A DNA stretch of 64,000 nucleotides from Porites lobata. Lineage: Eukaryota > Cnidaria > Anthozoa > Scleractinia > Poritidae. The notes under the pieces were generated by a model. It was not told where the DNA came from, searched no databases, and was given only the letters and a program-made list of their open reading frames with translations. Where the stretch lies: NCBI GenBank assembly GCA_942486035.1, contig CALNXK010000575.1, positions 2,501 through 66,500 on the forward strand, written 5' to 3'. Within the stretch, counting starts at the first letter, position 1. Every line of letters begins with the position of its first letter. Positions 1 to 10,400 of the stretch are shown one piece after another. The translations under genes were made by a program, and so were the position numbers.

Positions 1-720
1 GGAGCAAAGTCCACGGCTGATTTACCAAACGAAATCCATAGTTCCTTACACTTCGACTCGTTTAGCTGGAACTTGTTTTGGTTAGACTTAGTGATCAGTT
101 CCTCCACATCAGATTGGATACGGCTGTCTTCCTTCCTGTCAACACACTCTACAATAGTTGTGTCATCCACGTATTTCCACAGTTCCGTGTTACTAGTGTT
201 GATGTCATCAATCATGAGAATAAACAGCCACGGCCCGAGCTTGGTTCCCTGAGGCACCCCTGCCGGTACGTTCCTCCATTCAGACAAGCAATCTTCTCCC
301 TATTTGACTCTCTGTGTGCGATCTGTAAGGAAATCGATGATCCAAAACGATACGCCAACCAGCATATCTAGGGCCAGCAGCTTCCTAGCGAGAAGCGCGT
401 GGTCTATCAAATCGAAAGCCTTCCGGTAATCAAATAAGACGACCCTGACGGTGGATCCTGTACCATCAGTGTGTTTGATCTAGGAGTGCACCATACTGAT
501 TAGCACATGCATTGTTGAGGATTCTGGGATAGCCCCAAATTGGTTGTCTCCGATTTTCTTGAGAATTGATGGTCACAAGTGCTCCGCAACAACAAACTCC
601 TCCGCCACCTTAGAGAGAACGGGCATTAACGAGATGGGACGCAGGTGTTTATTTATGTCCTTAACTCGCCTTTTTCAGGAAAAGGAAGACTTCTGTAAAG
701 CGGTTTCACATGAAGTCACG
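1..720 (-). pseudogene. decayed non-LTR retrotransposon reverse transcriptase fragment
   Basis: Read on the minus strand, this stretch carries a recognisable LINE reverse transcriptase. In order there is a HLRPISL block, VLFDYRKAFDLIDH (palm motif A), VPAGVPQGTKLGPWLFIL (motif B) and KYVDDTT (catalytic YVDD, motif C), then the thumb region running off the left edge of the window. In-frame stops interrupt it: one before IKHTDG near 481, one after TQRVK near 328, and one between HL and PSILKK near 580. It is therefore a dead copy. The motif wording resembles CR1/Jockey-like elements, but the clade is inferred from a few motifs. The endonuclease domain is not visible. Motif B to motif C is the best preserved segment. 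Confidence 0.8.
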
Positions 721-872
721 TCAGCAATATTGGTGTACCAAAATTTTAAAACAGCTACCATGTTGGGGTCTCAAACCAGTCCTCCGGTGGGAGTTGAACC
801 TTTGTCTTGTGTAGAAACCTTCTTTAATTTGTTCCGATAAATTTGCAAAGCTGCTGACCACGTGAATGAAAA

Positions 873-1000
873 TGCTCTACAGTCAACTCCCGGTAACTCG
901 AACCTTATAGGGAAATCGAATAAAGTTCCAGTTCTCGAGGGTTCGAGTCATCGACAGGTTGAAACAAAAAAAGGAGAATAAGGAAATAAGCAAATGGGAT
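873..1000. repeat. terminus of a dispersed DNA-transposon-like repeat
   Basis: The sequence beginning at the CTACAGTCAACTCCCGG segment and continuing through GTAACTCGAACC looks like the end of a pogo/Tigger-type or similar DNA element. A related sequence occurs at 36613-36720 in an ABC-transporter intron (CAGAGGAATCTCGATTTTTCG). The family name is tentative; the second copy is what supports calling it a repeat. Confidence 0.35.
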
Positions 1001-1192
1001 AAAGAAGGCCAGTGTAACCAGCTGAAACGTCGATTTAGATTCATTTTACCTACTTTGTTTTGTTTTGTTTTAGTTTTATTAGAAGAAAATTGACCTTACC
1101 TGGGGAGTTTTTAAAACTTTTTCGTTTGGTGAAAAATAAATTGGGTCTGAGCTTTAGCCACAGGGGGCTCTCACATCCGATCAGGTTTAATA

Positions 1193-1422
1193 CCGTATTT
1201 CCTCGAATAAGCGTCCTCCCTCGAATAAGCGCTCTCCCCCTCGGCCAAAATATCAAATAAGCGCCCCCTCGCCCCCTCGCCCCCTCGCCCCCTTTGTGTA
1301 ATGGGCGTCAGTACGCTTGATAACCAATGCGCTTCTCGATTAAGTGTACTCCTTTTTAAAAACTCCCATCCTTTGGGCTGAAATTTTCAATAAGCGCCCG
1401 AGCGCTTATTCGAAGAAAAACG
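1193..1422. mobile_element. small inverted-repeat element (CGAATAAGCG family)
   Basis: The left end contains CTCGAATAAGCG twice. The right end has the reverse complement, CGCTTATTCGAAG, giving roughly 18-bp imperfect terminal inverted repeats on a 230-bp unit. The interior holds a short tandem array of GCCCCCTC (about 1262-1292). There is no coding capacity. It is a MITE-like element, and no clear target-site duplication was seen. Confidence 0.45.
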
Positions 1423-1819
1423 TTGTTAGAATAATGATCATTTACTTTAATATCGATAGGAGAAATTTGCTTTTTTTTGCGGCCATTTTGAACTTTGCAG
1501 TCTGCTGGTGCGAGATCTGCAACCAAGAAATCTTCGGAGCTGCTCTTATCTCTGATAATATGTCGCTTCACACTCGGCAAGCGATTGGATGTTCCGAGAG
1601 TTTTTCGACTGTCCCAGACCCCCGATTTTTCTTGGCTCCAGATTTCGCACCATCTGACCGAAAAATTCGAAATGGCCGCCAAAGAAAACAAAATCCACTC
1701 ATCGATGAAGTAAGTAATCTTTATCTAAATCTTTTAACCCGATCGAATGTGTAAGCCCCTATGTGTTAGCACCTGTGGGCGCTTATCAGGCCACCAATGA
1801 CCATTGTCCTTATTTCTAG

Positions 1820-3349
1820 GTGGCGTCCCAGGCGGTGGAGCTAGTCAAAACCGCAGATCTACTGTGGGCTCATTTACATCAACCTGAAATGTTCCTCAAA
1901 GGTCAGCGGCATTATAATTGCAGACGGAACCTTGATTACGTTCCTTAAAACGTATCAGACTGATGCATACATTTCATTGAGACAAGAAACTATTTTCAAC
2001 CAACTTTTGTCTCTTATTTTCGCAGGTGAAACGTGTAACGATAAGGGAGAAGACGATCAAAGATGGACGGTAACTTATTGAAATAAGTCCTTGTTTAGTT
2101 TTATAGGCTAGGGGAAAAGGAATGTCCTTATAAAAATGACTGGACTGCTTGTCAAAAAGTGTTAAAGGATTTTTGGTGGGGGAGGGGTGGGAGATCGTTT
2201 CCAGGTTATTTTATTTTTTGAAATATCGGCTTCAAGTGACGGCAGTGTCTTTAACAATTTTGTGTCTATGGATATGCATTTGGATATGCAGTTTGGAAAC
2301 ATTTACTTCAAACAGTTGTTACAACTTTGGTCCCGATTGTTCTGAGGTTCCTGACTTAAGCAAAGCACCTTGGGCGTCACATTTGTGAAGTTCTTTTGTT
2401 TTTGTCAACAGGAAGTGCTAAAGTCGGTAGACTCTAAAATCCTACAAATTCACCAGGCCCTACCGAAAGACACTTTGTTTTTTGTGATGTTTGGTTGCGG
2501 GGATTTATCACTCGTCACAAGGCAAGTTGTTATTTTATGCAATTTTAGATATCGTACATCCTACCTAGCTACTTTAAAATGGAATCTTGAGCCAGTTAGT
2601 TATTACAATGTTTAGACGCCGTTTAAGTTGTTTGGTCGCGCGATAATCCTGCTACCAGTTTAATTGTTTGATAGGCATTGGTCAGTTACTAAGTCCAGGA
2701 GTGTTCCACTAAGTTTCCCCGACAAAAATCACCTTTCTTAAACCCTGAGGGTTACTGGATAGCAGCAAGGTAACGATAAAGATCTTTATTTTACGTCGGA
2801 AATGAACCCGTAATACTGCACATTTGACTGACACAGATGAGGCAGACTTTGCGCTCGTTTTACCTCCTTCTCTCCATCAGTTCTCCTTTTTACTGGTGTT
2901 AAAAGCTACTTTTAAAAAGCTACAAGGAAAAGAGTAAAAGGCGAAACAAGGATTAAGGTCCCACCTGGAAATCGAACTCGAAAACTTCTGCACAGAAGAC
3001 CGCGCACGTTTGCTCCATTAACTAACAACCTACCCAGGGCTTATAGGGCTTCATCTAACCTGCGTGCGCGACAGGCGCTTGGAAGTAGTATAATATATAG
3101 GCGCAATGGACGGGGTGCGCCTCGTTCTATCTAGCATATAATTTTACGCAGGCTATCTCGAGGGAGGAACGTGTCACGAAGGCCTTAAAGCGTTCACGTT
3201 GCGGACGAAAAACTGTTATCATCGTATAAATCTTTAATGTTGGTATCTCTTTTTTTAGACTTCAGAAGGATCGGAAGTCAAATAAAGCAGAATTAAAGAA
3301 AGCTGTGAAGATCGCAAAGAAAGGCTTGTGTTTTATTAAGATCACGTGA
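1820..3349 (+). CDS. REXO5: REXO5-like RNA exonuclease, C-terminal exons only
   Basis: Four exons join in consistent phase: 1820-1901, 2026-2069, 2412-2521 and 3259-3349, ending in TGA at 3347-3349. They encode about 109 residues: VASQAVELVKTADLLWAH, then an acidic link, then SKILQIHQALPKDTLFFVMF, GCGDLSLVTRLQKDR, and a lysine-rich end KKGLCFIKIT. The 'ALP..TLF.V..G.GD...RLQ' pattern is the conserved tail that follows the DEDDh nuclease domain in Rex1/REXO5-type 3'-5' RNA exonucleases, which trim small structured RNAs in the nucleus. The third intron uses a GC donor (AAG/GCAAGT) with a normal AG acceptor. No catalytic exons lie upstream: the left edge holds a LINE fragment, and an ORF at 1495-1713 does not splice in phase. 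It may be the end of a gene starting outside the window, or a detached half (see 52204-57557). Confidence 0.6.
2950..3045 (-). repeat. tRNA-derived SINE head
   Basis: On the minus strand a tRNA-like pol III promoter is visible: an A-box-like GTTGTTAGTTAATGGAG and a B-box GAGTTCGATTTCC about 45 bp further on. The 3'-CCA end and a full cloverleaf are not convincing, so this is a SINE head rather than a tRNA gene. It lies within the last REXO5-like intron. Confidence 0.4.
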
Positions 3350-5464
3350 TAGTTTCAACTTGACGTAATCATTTGACAGGAAAGAAACGAGAGTCGACTC
3401 GGCAACAATCAGTTCAAGTCCGTGGGGGGATGTGAAAACCATGGATCAAGGTTGAAGTTTCACTGTTTTTTCCCCCTGAGATTTTTGTCCAAACCGTTTT
3501 TAAACATCAGAGGTTCAAAATGAGAATTTTTCTAAACTTTTCATTCGTAGAATTTTAAGGAGGAGCACTGAGGTTTTCTTTAGATAAGTTTAGCCAAAGT
3601 CGTCGTTGAAATATATTCATCGTTAAATTTACAAGTTTAATTTACAAGTGTAGCTATTGCTTTAGAGTCTGGAAATAAAACGAACACTTGTAAATTACAC
3701 TTATAAATCTTTGCTGATTAACTGATGCAGGATCGAATCCTTGCGAGATGCAAGATTTTTGTAATAGCCGTCACATAGCGTCCTTATGAATACCAGTTCA
3801 TCAAAATGCATACATAAATTTTGGCAAATAAGAATTCCAGCAAATCATATCTAAATGAAAAAGGCAAGATCTCAAAGATCAAAATGACAACAGCCCAGCC
3901 ATATATCAAGTGCTTATTGAGACTATACCCGCGTACATTCTTGGACATAGGTGACGCACTTTGCCAAGCAACGTTCCCGTGACCACCCCCAATGTTTGCT
4001 CTTTTTCTGCGGGGTAGGCGTGCGCGAAATATGGGTGCGCGTCAAGTGATGCGCGAGGGAGATGAGAACGCGAAGAGAGAGGTAGCGTTCTTTCTCCTCA
4101 CACGAAGATAGCGCTGCCGTTCATATTTGCCTCTATATTTCACGTGCGCCTGTCACGAAGGCTAAAGAAACACTTTATACGCAGAAGGGAAGCACCGGAT
4201 GGTTATTAAATAAACAGACACCAGTTTGTGTCGCCTTCAAATTAAATCAATCATTTATTTTTACACATTGCGTCCAGTACGAACGTGAATAAAGAAAATT
4301 TCTGATATTTACATCTTTTATACATCTAATTACAGTAATTTATTTACATCGCTCACAAGACGGATGTAGGGGGAGGGGGGAGGTGGCCAAACTGTTCCGT
4401 ACCACCCCAAATCGGTGGGAGAATTCATTGAAAAGAGAAGTTTCTCAAGAGCTGAGCACTGACATCTTAGCCCGTATAGGGCCTGTATAAATTAACGGCC
4501 TACACAGGATTTAAAGACATTTATTGGGCTCGGATTCTAACCTTTTTGAATCTATTATGTCGTGTACTGAGTTGATTTTTCGCTGTCTCGAAACAAGCAA
4601 AACTTGATCAAGTATTACTTGTAGAGCTGAACTTGAATCTTCCTCGTATTATTGATATTAAGGAATTCTCCCTTGTATTAATAACAAAGAAAACTATTAC
4701 ATCCCGGACCGCGTAGGTTCAAACGTTGCATTGTCAAACAAATACATATTTCAACACTCAAAGAAACCTGCTAGAATTTTTTAACAATTTTAAGAACGAT
4801 ATTTTTCCCTTACTTAAAAGATAAAACCAAGGTAACTGAAAGGAAAGAAAAGGATGATCGAAAGTTGCAGAATTTACCAAATCACAAGATTATTTTGTCC
4901 TCTTTGCGGTTTTAATAAAAATCAATGGACGAAGTTTGCATTATCACGATTATATTTTTGTACTGATTTATTACCATTTGAGTCTGATGTAACTTAATTG
5001 TTATCTCTTTGTTGCTTTATTGTTTCTTCTTGTTTTAATTTTAAAAACTTTAATTGCAACTGTACTGTTAGAACTTATAGGCATGTAAATAAAGCTAATG
5101 TTGTTTTCGTTTTTGTTGTTGTAAAAGTTTAAACCAGTAACCAATTTCTCTGAACACGTAGAAACGGGATGTTACGGTATATAATTTCTATTTACAGTGT
5201 ATATGGTATATGCGGCCCAGTGCAAGTTCACGCAAATAAAGCAACTTTTTCCTTGAAGTCTATAAAAGGTTCGTCCACGGAATGACTGAAACCTGTTCCT
5301 AGAAACCCTTGAACAGCGGGTTTTGAGCGAGCACTTGTTGAAGTTTTCCACAAGTATCTACAACGTCTAATTGGACCAAAACGTTTTTGTTTTATGCAGT
5401 GCTCGTTGTCGTTTCGTGTTTTTCCGTCTCTTGATGATTGATTTTTGAAGAGTTCTTCCAGACA
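3350..5464. other. non-coding spacer
   Basis: A+T-rich sequence with no supported exon. It includes a hairpin MITE at 3615-3712 (listed separately), a G+C-richer patch near 4005-4150 with repeated GTGCGCG motifs, and a possible TATA box (TATAAAA, about 5261) upstream of the small ORF at 5464. Confidence 0.5.
3615..3712. repeat. hairpin MITE (ACAAGTGTAATTTAC family)
   Basis: The arm ATTTACAAGTGTAGCTATTGC on the left pairs with ACACTTGTAAATTACACTTATAAAT on the right. The same arms occur at 31938-32023 in an intron of the ABC transporter, where they pair better. It is a short foldback element with no coding capacity. Confidence 0.6.
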
Positions 5465-5599
5465 ATGAGTGGTCCCTTATTTGCCTTGGGGGAAGTAGAG
5501 GAAGTTAGTACCCGAGTGGCAGTGAAAATTGCTACCCACGAGGAAGGTGCGCGGCAAGCTGGGAAAGGTCGCCTTACTCGAGGGTTGTGTTTTTCATGA
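5464..5599 (+). CDS. possible small ORF or first exon, unrecognised
   Basis: A 44-codon ORF (MSGPLFALGEVEEVSTRVAV at the start) opens with ATG about 200 bp downstream of a TATAAAA. A possible splice donor (GAA/GTTAGT) lies after codon 13, so it could be a first exon. No matching downstream exon was found, and no family is recognised. The codon mix is plausible, but the length is within chance. Confidence 0.2.
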
Positions 5600-5858
5600 A
5601 CGCCCTCTTAATTATTTTGTTTGCTCTACTATCCCTTGGGAAAATAAGGGACTGTACTCATGGTCTACCTCTCTTCACTGTAAATAAATCCGTAATCAAT
5701 TCCCGCTGGTAAGTACGGCCAGAGCGACTTGATGGAGATGCAGGATCCTACAGCTTTCCCAGATTTCAGAAGTCCTTCTATATCGTTTGTTGGCTCCTGC
5801 AGTGAAAGAAAGCAACAGACCAGCTAATTTCTGTAATTTTTATCAAGTTGACTAATAA

Positions 5859-6704
5859 CAAGAGAGGATAAAGGGGACAGAGAAGGCATCCCCCATACAC
5901 ACCCTATTCCATAGGTAATTAGTCTCGAGTTATTTTTAAGACCACAGTTCCCAAGGGGGATAAGACAACAGCTAATCACATAGCGCGAATGTGTTCCGCG
6001 TGGATGACCCACGCTCGGAGGCACGCGTCCTTCACGAATTGACGTAGAACAAAATGGCGGAAGACGCGGAGAACGATATTGCTATTCGTTTTGTCGACGA
6101 AAACGACTACAGAGAGATTTCTGCTAAAGCTGTGTCAGCGAAATGGAAATTAAAAAAGAATCGCCCTTCCTCTCTTGTATTGAGCTAACAGTACAGCAGG
6201 GAAATCCTTAACACACTAAATATTGTCTCAGGATCTTTTATAAATTACAGTTTGAAGAGAGCAATTTCTGGTTTGATATTTATTCTTTTATTAGTCTTTT
6301 ATTATTCAACAAAAATAACACTTGGCGTCCTACTTGCTTTATTGTACAAACGACCGGTTTCAAAAGACCGGCGAAATTTCTCATTTTATTAAAGCACTGA
6401 GGATACGACAACTTCGAGTTAAACTGATTTCAGGGGTTGTCAAAGAGTCCAGCGATTCCCTTTTCCTAGGTTAGCGCCTACTCATTTCGCTTCAATATTC
6501 AGAAATGCCCTCGATCTCCTCACGCTTTCATTGCCTTTCGCCCGACATGTTTTGCACGGCGTTTAGTCTTGCGAAACCTCCACGAAACATCCACGCAGCG
6601 CGCGAGGTAGCTTTATCCCGATTCTAAAAATAACTCGAGAGGAATTCCGTATGGAATAGGGTGTGTATGGGGGACGCCTTCTCTGTCCCCTTTATCCTCT
6701 CTTG
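5859..6704. mobile_element. 846-bp DNA element with ~90-bp TIRs and 7-bp TSD
   Basis: The left end (CAAGAGAGGATAAAGGGGAC, running into a CACACCCTATTCCATA block and a CTCGAGTTATTTTTA block) is mirrored by the right end, giving about 90 bp of imperfect terminal inverted repeats. CTAATAA lies directly outside both ends (5852-5858 and 6705-6711), a clean 7-bp target duplication. The interior carries a small ORF (6054-6188) and a conserved subterminal block (CCCGACATGTTTTGCACGGC). One end of a related copy lies at 14045-14215. No transposase is present, so it is non-autonomous. Confidence 0.85.
6054..6188 (+). CDS. 44-residue ORF inside the 846-bp element
   Basis: An ATG in good context (ACAAAATGGCGG) opens a 44-codon frame: MAEDAENDIAIRFVDENDYR, then EISAKAVSAKWKLKK, then a short hydrophobic tail. 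The acidic start followed by 'IRFVDENDYREI' resembles the opening of GNAT-type N-acetyltransferases, but that is a weak resemblance over one motif. It could be a first exon captured by the transposon or a chance frame. The related element end at 14045-14215 does not extend far enough to test conservation. Confidence 0.3.
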   Translation: MAEDAENDIAIRFVDENDYREISAKAVSAKWKLKKNRPSSLVLS

Positions 6705-6775
6705 CTAATAAGCGAGAAGACCAGCTATGACCAGGTGGGGAATTTTCCTGCGTAGGGAGGAGTGGGAGGGGGAGG

Positions 6776-7026
6776 GCTACTCTTATACAAGCTTTACAGG
6801 CCGGTGCACACTGGCGAAAAGGTAGCTACGCCTCCGGTATAGAAACAGATTTTCAGGTCTCAAATAAGGTAACACCAGGTAACTGTCTCAAGGGGGAAGG
6901 GGTACTCTTATACAAGCATTACAGGCTGAATAACGCATGTGCACACTGGCGTACAGGCAGTTACGCCTCCTGCTTGAAAACGGAGTTTCAGGTCTGAAAT
7001 AGAGTTACAACAGCTAACTGTCTCAG
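6776..7026. repeat. two-copy tandem repeat, unit ~123 bp
   Basis: The block from TACTCTTATACAAGC through TGCACACTGGCG, TACGCCTCC and TTTCAGGTCT to AACTGTCTCA appears twice in direct orientation (about 6778-6891 and 6901-7025) with scattered differences. No coding capacity was seen. Confidence 0.8.
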
Positions 7027-7459
7027 GAAGTATACCGGCCAGACACCCGAATAGTACGCTTTCATCACGCAGACGTAAAAAATGCTCATTGTTATAGAAG
7101 GAAATACGAAAAAACTAACAATAATAAACTGTCGGTCTTTGCTCTGTTGTGTTAACCATAGTCTCGTGGCATCAGAACTTGTGAAACTACGGATTGATCG
7201 ATCTGTTGATTGATTGATTGACCTTATTTCTGGCCTGCAACTGAAAACTGACCTCATGTGTTCAAATTAGCATGATCCTTTAGCTGTGTTGGTTTCTTTT
7301 TACTCTGCACAACGTGTTTTTCAATCTGTCGTCCGTGCTTTAATTTACTCTTTTTCTGTCGTGGTAGAAATTTAAGTTCCGTTTCAAAACTCGAACTTCG
7401 CACGTGCTGAATTTAATGCTGATGAAAAAAATCTAGCAACTAACTGAGCAACTAACCTT
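7027..7459. other. 3' flank of the TPR-CHAT gene
   Basis: No exon is supported here. A short GATT-rich microsatellite lies at about 7192-7222. The region probably contains the 3' UTR of the minus-strand gene that ends at 7460, but no strong polyadenylation signal was pinned down. Confidence 0.4.
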
Positions 7460-10400
7460 TCATTGGCCAAATTTCATTGTCACGTCCTCCCCAATCAGCA
7501 CGAATGGCGCCCAGTACTTCACGGCTTTTAATTTTTGAGTCTCCCGCATACATTCCATGGCATGATGAAGGGACTTACTTGCACTTTGCCCCGCTACCAA
7601 ATGTTGGTAAAAATGTCTCATAAACTCCAAAGTCTCTTCGTCGCTGAGCGCCCACAGGGACGCAATAACAGAACGCGCACCGGCTCCTAAAAAGGCACGT
7701 GCAATTCCAACCACGCCCTCGGCTTTGATCTCCCCTCGTGCACTGAAACAGCAGCTTAAGACAACAAGCTTGGCGCGCAATTGTGCATCCAAAACATCTC
7801 TCATTGTCAAACGAAAGTCCTCCTCTTTCGGCTTTTTAGCATCAGCAAGATTAGGAGACAAAATAATTTCTCCGTTTTCTGCACAACCATGAGCTGCAAT
7901 GTGTACTAAAGAAACTGAGTTGAGCCTACTCAAAACTTGTTCTTTTGTAGCGTTCCTACCAATGAGAGGTTCAATGTTAAGAATCTGTCCAATCATTTGT
8001 ACCTCTTTCTCAGCACCCGGAAGCGGTTGGAATTTGGACCCTTTGATGCGTACAGTTTCCACCCACGGATTACCAACAAGCAGTGCACCAGATGTACTAT
8101 GGCGGTCCTCCGGACACTCTGCCAGCAGCCTCAAGCTTCTTAGTGATGGAACCAATCGAATTCTCATCGTTTCAGACAAATACCTCGAATTCTGGTCCAC
8201 AAGGGCAACATAAGGAATCAAGAATGATGAGCGGTCAGGGACAATGATGAGTTCGTCACCTTTTATCAAGTGTGAAAATGGAGCGATAACCACGTCATGC
8301 AATGTTTTAAGAGCAACACTCTCTCTCTCTCTCTCATCTTTTGGCTCATCCCGAGAGCGATCCTTGACACCAATCTTTTGGTACGTTTCCTGAATTAGTG
8401 ATTTTAAGTCAACACTGATCTCCTTTTGGATAAAATGACACTGCTGTCCCTTAAGCAGTAACCACAAACTCACTAATTTTTCATCTTCTGCTACAAAAAT
8501 CGTAGGTGAAGAAACAAGTCCTGAAATTGTCATTATTAGTTCCATCTGCTGCTCTGACGACGGTCGAATTGATTCCCTGACGCAATATCGTGATTCCATG
8601 AGATCCATGAGAGCTTGTGCTCGTCCCGCCTCAGCTGTGAAAAGTGCCTCAAGGGTTCTACCTTGTTGTGATTGAAGTCTCCTTAAAAGAGTATAACTCC
8701 TATCTTGCTTATTCCGAAGATTGATTTTCCACTCGTCTTTCCCCGGCAGGAGATGCCTCATTTCCTCGACCAGTTTTATAGAGGATTTAGCACACTCCTC
8801 GGCTTTAATTACGTCGCCAAAAGAGAAACATCTATAAGCAAGGCTGCCATATACAGTTTCTTTAGAGTCTTTGTTTTCAGTCTTTTTTACGATACTTAGA
8901 CTCAGCTGAGTAAACTCGATTGCTTTCTGCAAATCACCGAGATCGTGATAGGCAGCGCCAACGTTGTTATATGCTCTGCCTTCAAGATTTTTGTTTCCAG
9001 TCTTTTTTGCGATACTTAGACTCAGCTTATAAAACTCGATTGCTTTCTGCAAATCACCGAGATCGTGATAGACACCGCCAAGGTTGTTATATGCAGTTCC
9101 TTCAGAATTTTTGTTTCCAGTCTTTTCTGCGATACTTAGACTCAGCTGAGTAAACTCCATTGCTTTCTGTAAATCACCGAGATAGTGATAGGCAGAGCCA
9201 AGGTTGCTATATGCAGTTCCTTCAGAATTTTTGTTTCCAGTCTTTTCTGCAATACTTAGACTCAGCTTATAAAACTCGATTGCTTTCTGCAAATCACCGA
9301 GATCGAGGTAGGCAGTGCTAAGGTTGTTATATGCAGTTCCTTCAGAATTTTTGTTTCCAGTCTTTTCTGCGATACTTAGACTCAGCTGAGAAAACTCGAT
9401 TGCTTTCTGCAAATCACCGAGATCGTGATAGGCAGCGCCAAGGTTGTTATATGCAGTTCCTTCAGAATCTTTGTTTCCAGTCTTTTCTGCGATACTTAGA
9501 CTCAGCTGAAAAAACTCGATTGCTTTCTGCAAATCACCGAGACCTTTATAGGCACCGCCAAGGTTCTCATATGCAGCTCCTTGAGAATTATTGTTTCCAG
9601 TCTTTTCTGCGATATTTAGACTCAGCTTATAAAACTCGATTGCTTTCTGCAAATCACCGAGATCGTGATAGACAAGGCCAAGGTTGTTATATGCAGTTCC
9701 TTCAGAATCTTTGTTTCCAGTCTTTTCTGCGATACTTAGACTCAGCTTATAAAACTCGATTGCTTTCTGCAAATCACCGAGATCGTGGTAGGCACTGCCA
9801 AGGTTGTTATATGCAGTTCCTTCAGAATTTTTGTTTCCAGTCTTTTCTGCGATACTTAGACTCAGCTGAGAAAACTCGATTGCTTTCTGCAAATCACCGA
9901 GATCGTGGTAGGCAGCGCCAAGGTTGTTATATGCAGCTCCTTCAGAATGTTTGTTTCCAGTCTTTTCTGCGATACTTAGACTCAGCTTATAAAACTCGAT
10001 TGCTTTCTGCAAATCACCGAGATCGCCGTAGGCACGGCCAAGGTTGTTATATGCAGCTCCTTCAGAATCTTTGTTTCCAGTCTTTTCTGCGATACTTAGA
10101 CTCAGCTGAGAAAACTCGATTGCTTTCTGCAAATCACCGAGATCGTAGTAGGCAGCGCCAAGGTTGTTATATGTAGCTCCTTCAGAATTTTTCTTTCGAG
10201 TCTTTTCTGCGATACTTAGACTCAGCTTATAAAACTCGATTGCCTTCTGCAAATCACCGAGATCGCGGTAGGCAGCGCCAAGGTTGTTATATGCAGTTCC
10301 TTTAGAATGTTTGTTTCCAGTCTTTTCTGCGATACTTAGACTCAGCTTATAAAACTCGATTGCTTTCTGCAAATCACCGAGATCGCGGTAGGCAGCGCCA

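Noticed and set aside
1495..1713. 72-codon frame ending MAAKENKIHSSMK before a donor-like GTAAGT
   Set aside because: Splicing to the exon at 1820 gives an immediate stop, so it does not belong to the REXO5-like set.
9331..10176. 281-codon plus-strand frame across the TPR repeats
   Set aside because: It is the antisense shadow of the TPR-CHAT exon; the apparent protein repeat is produced by the 120-bp DNA period.
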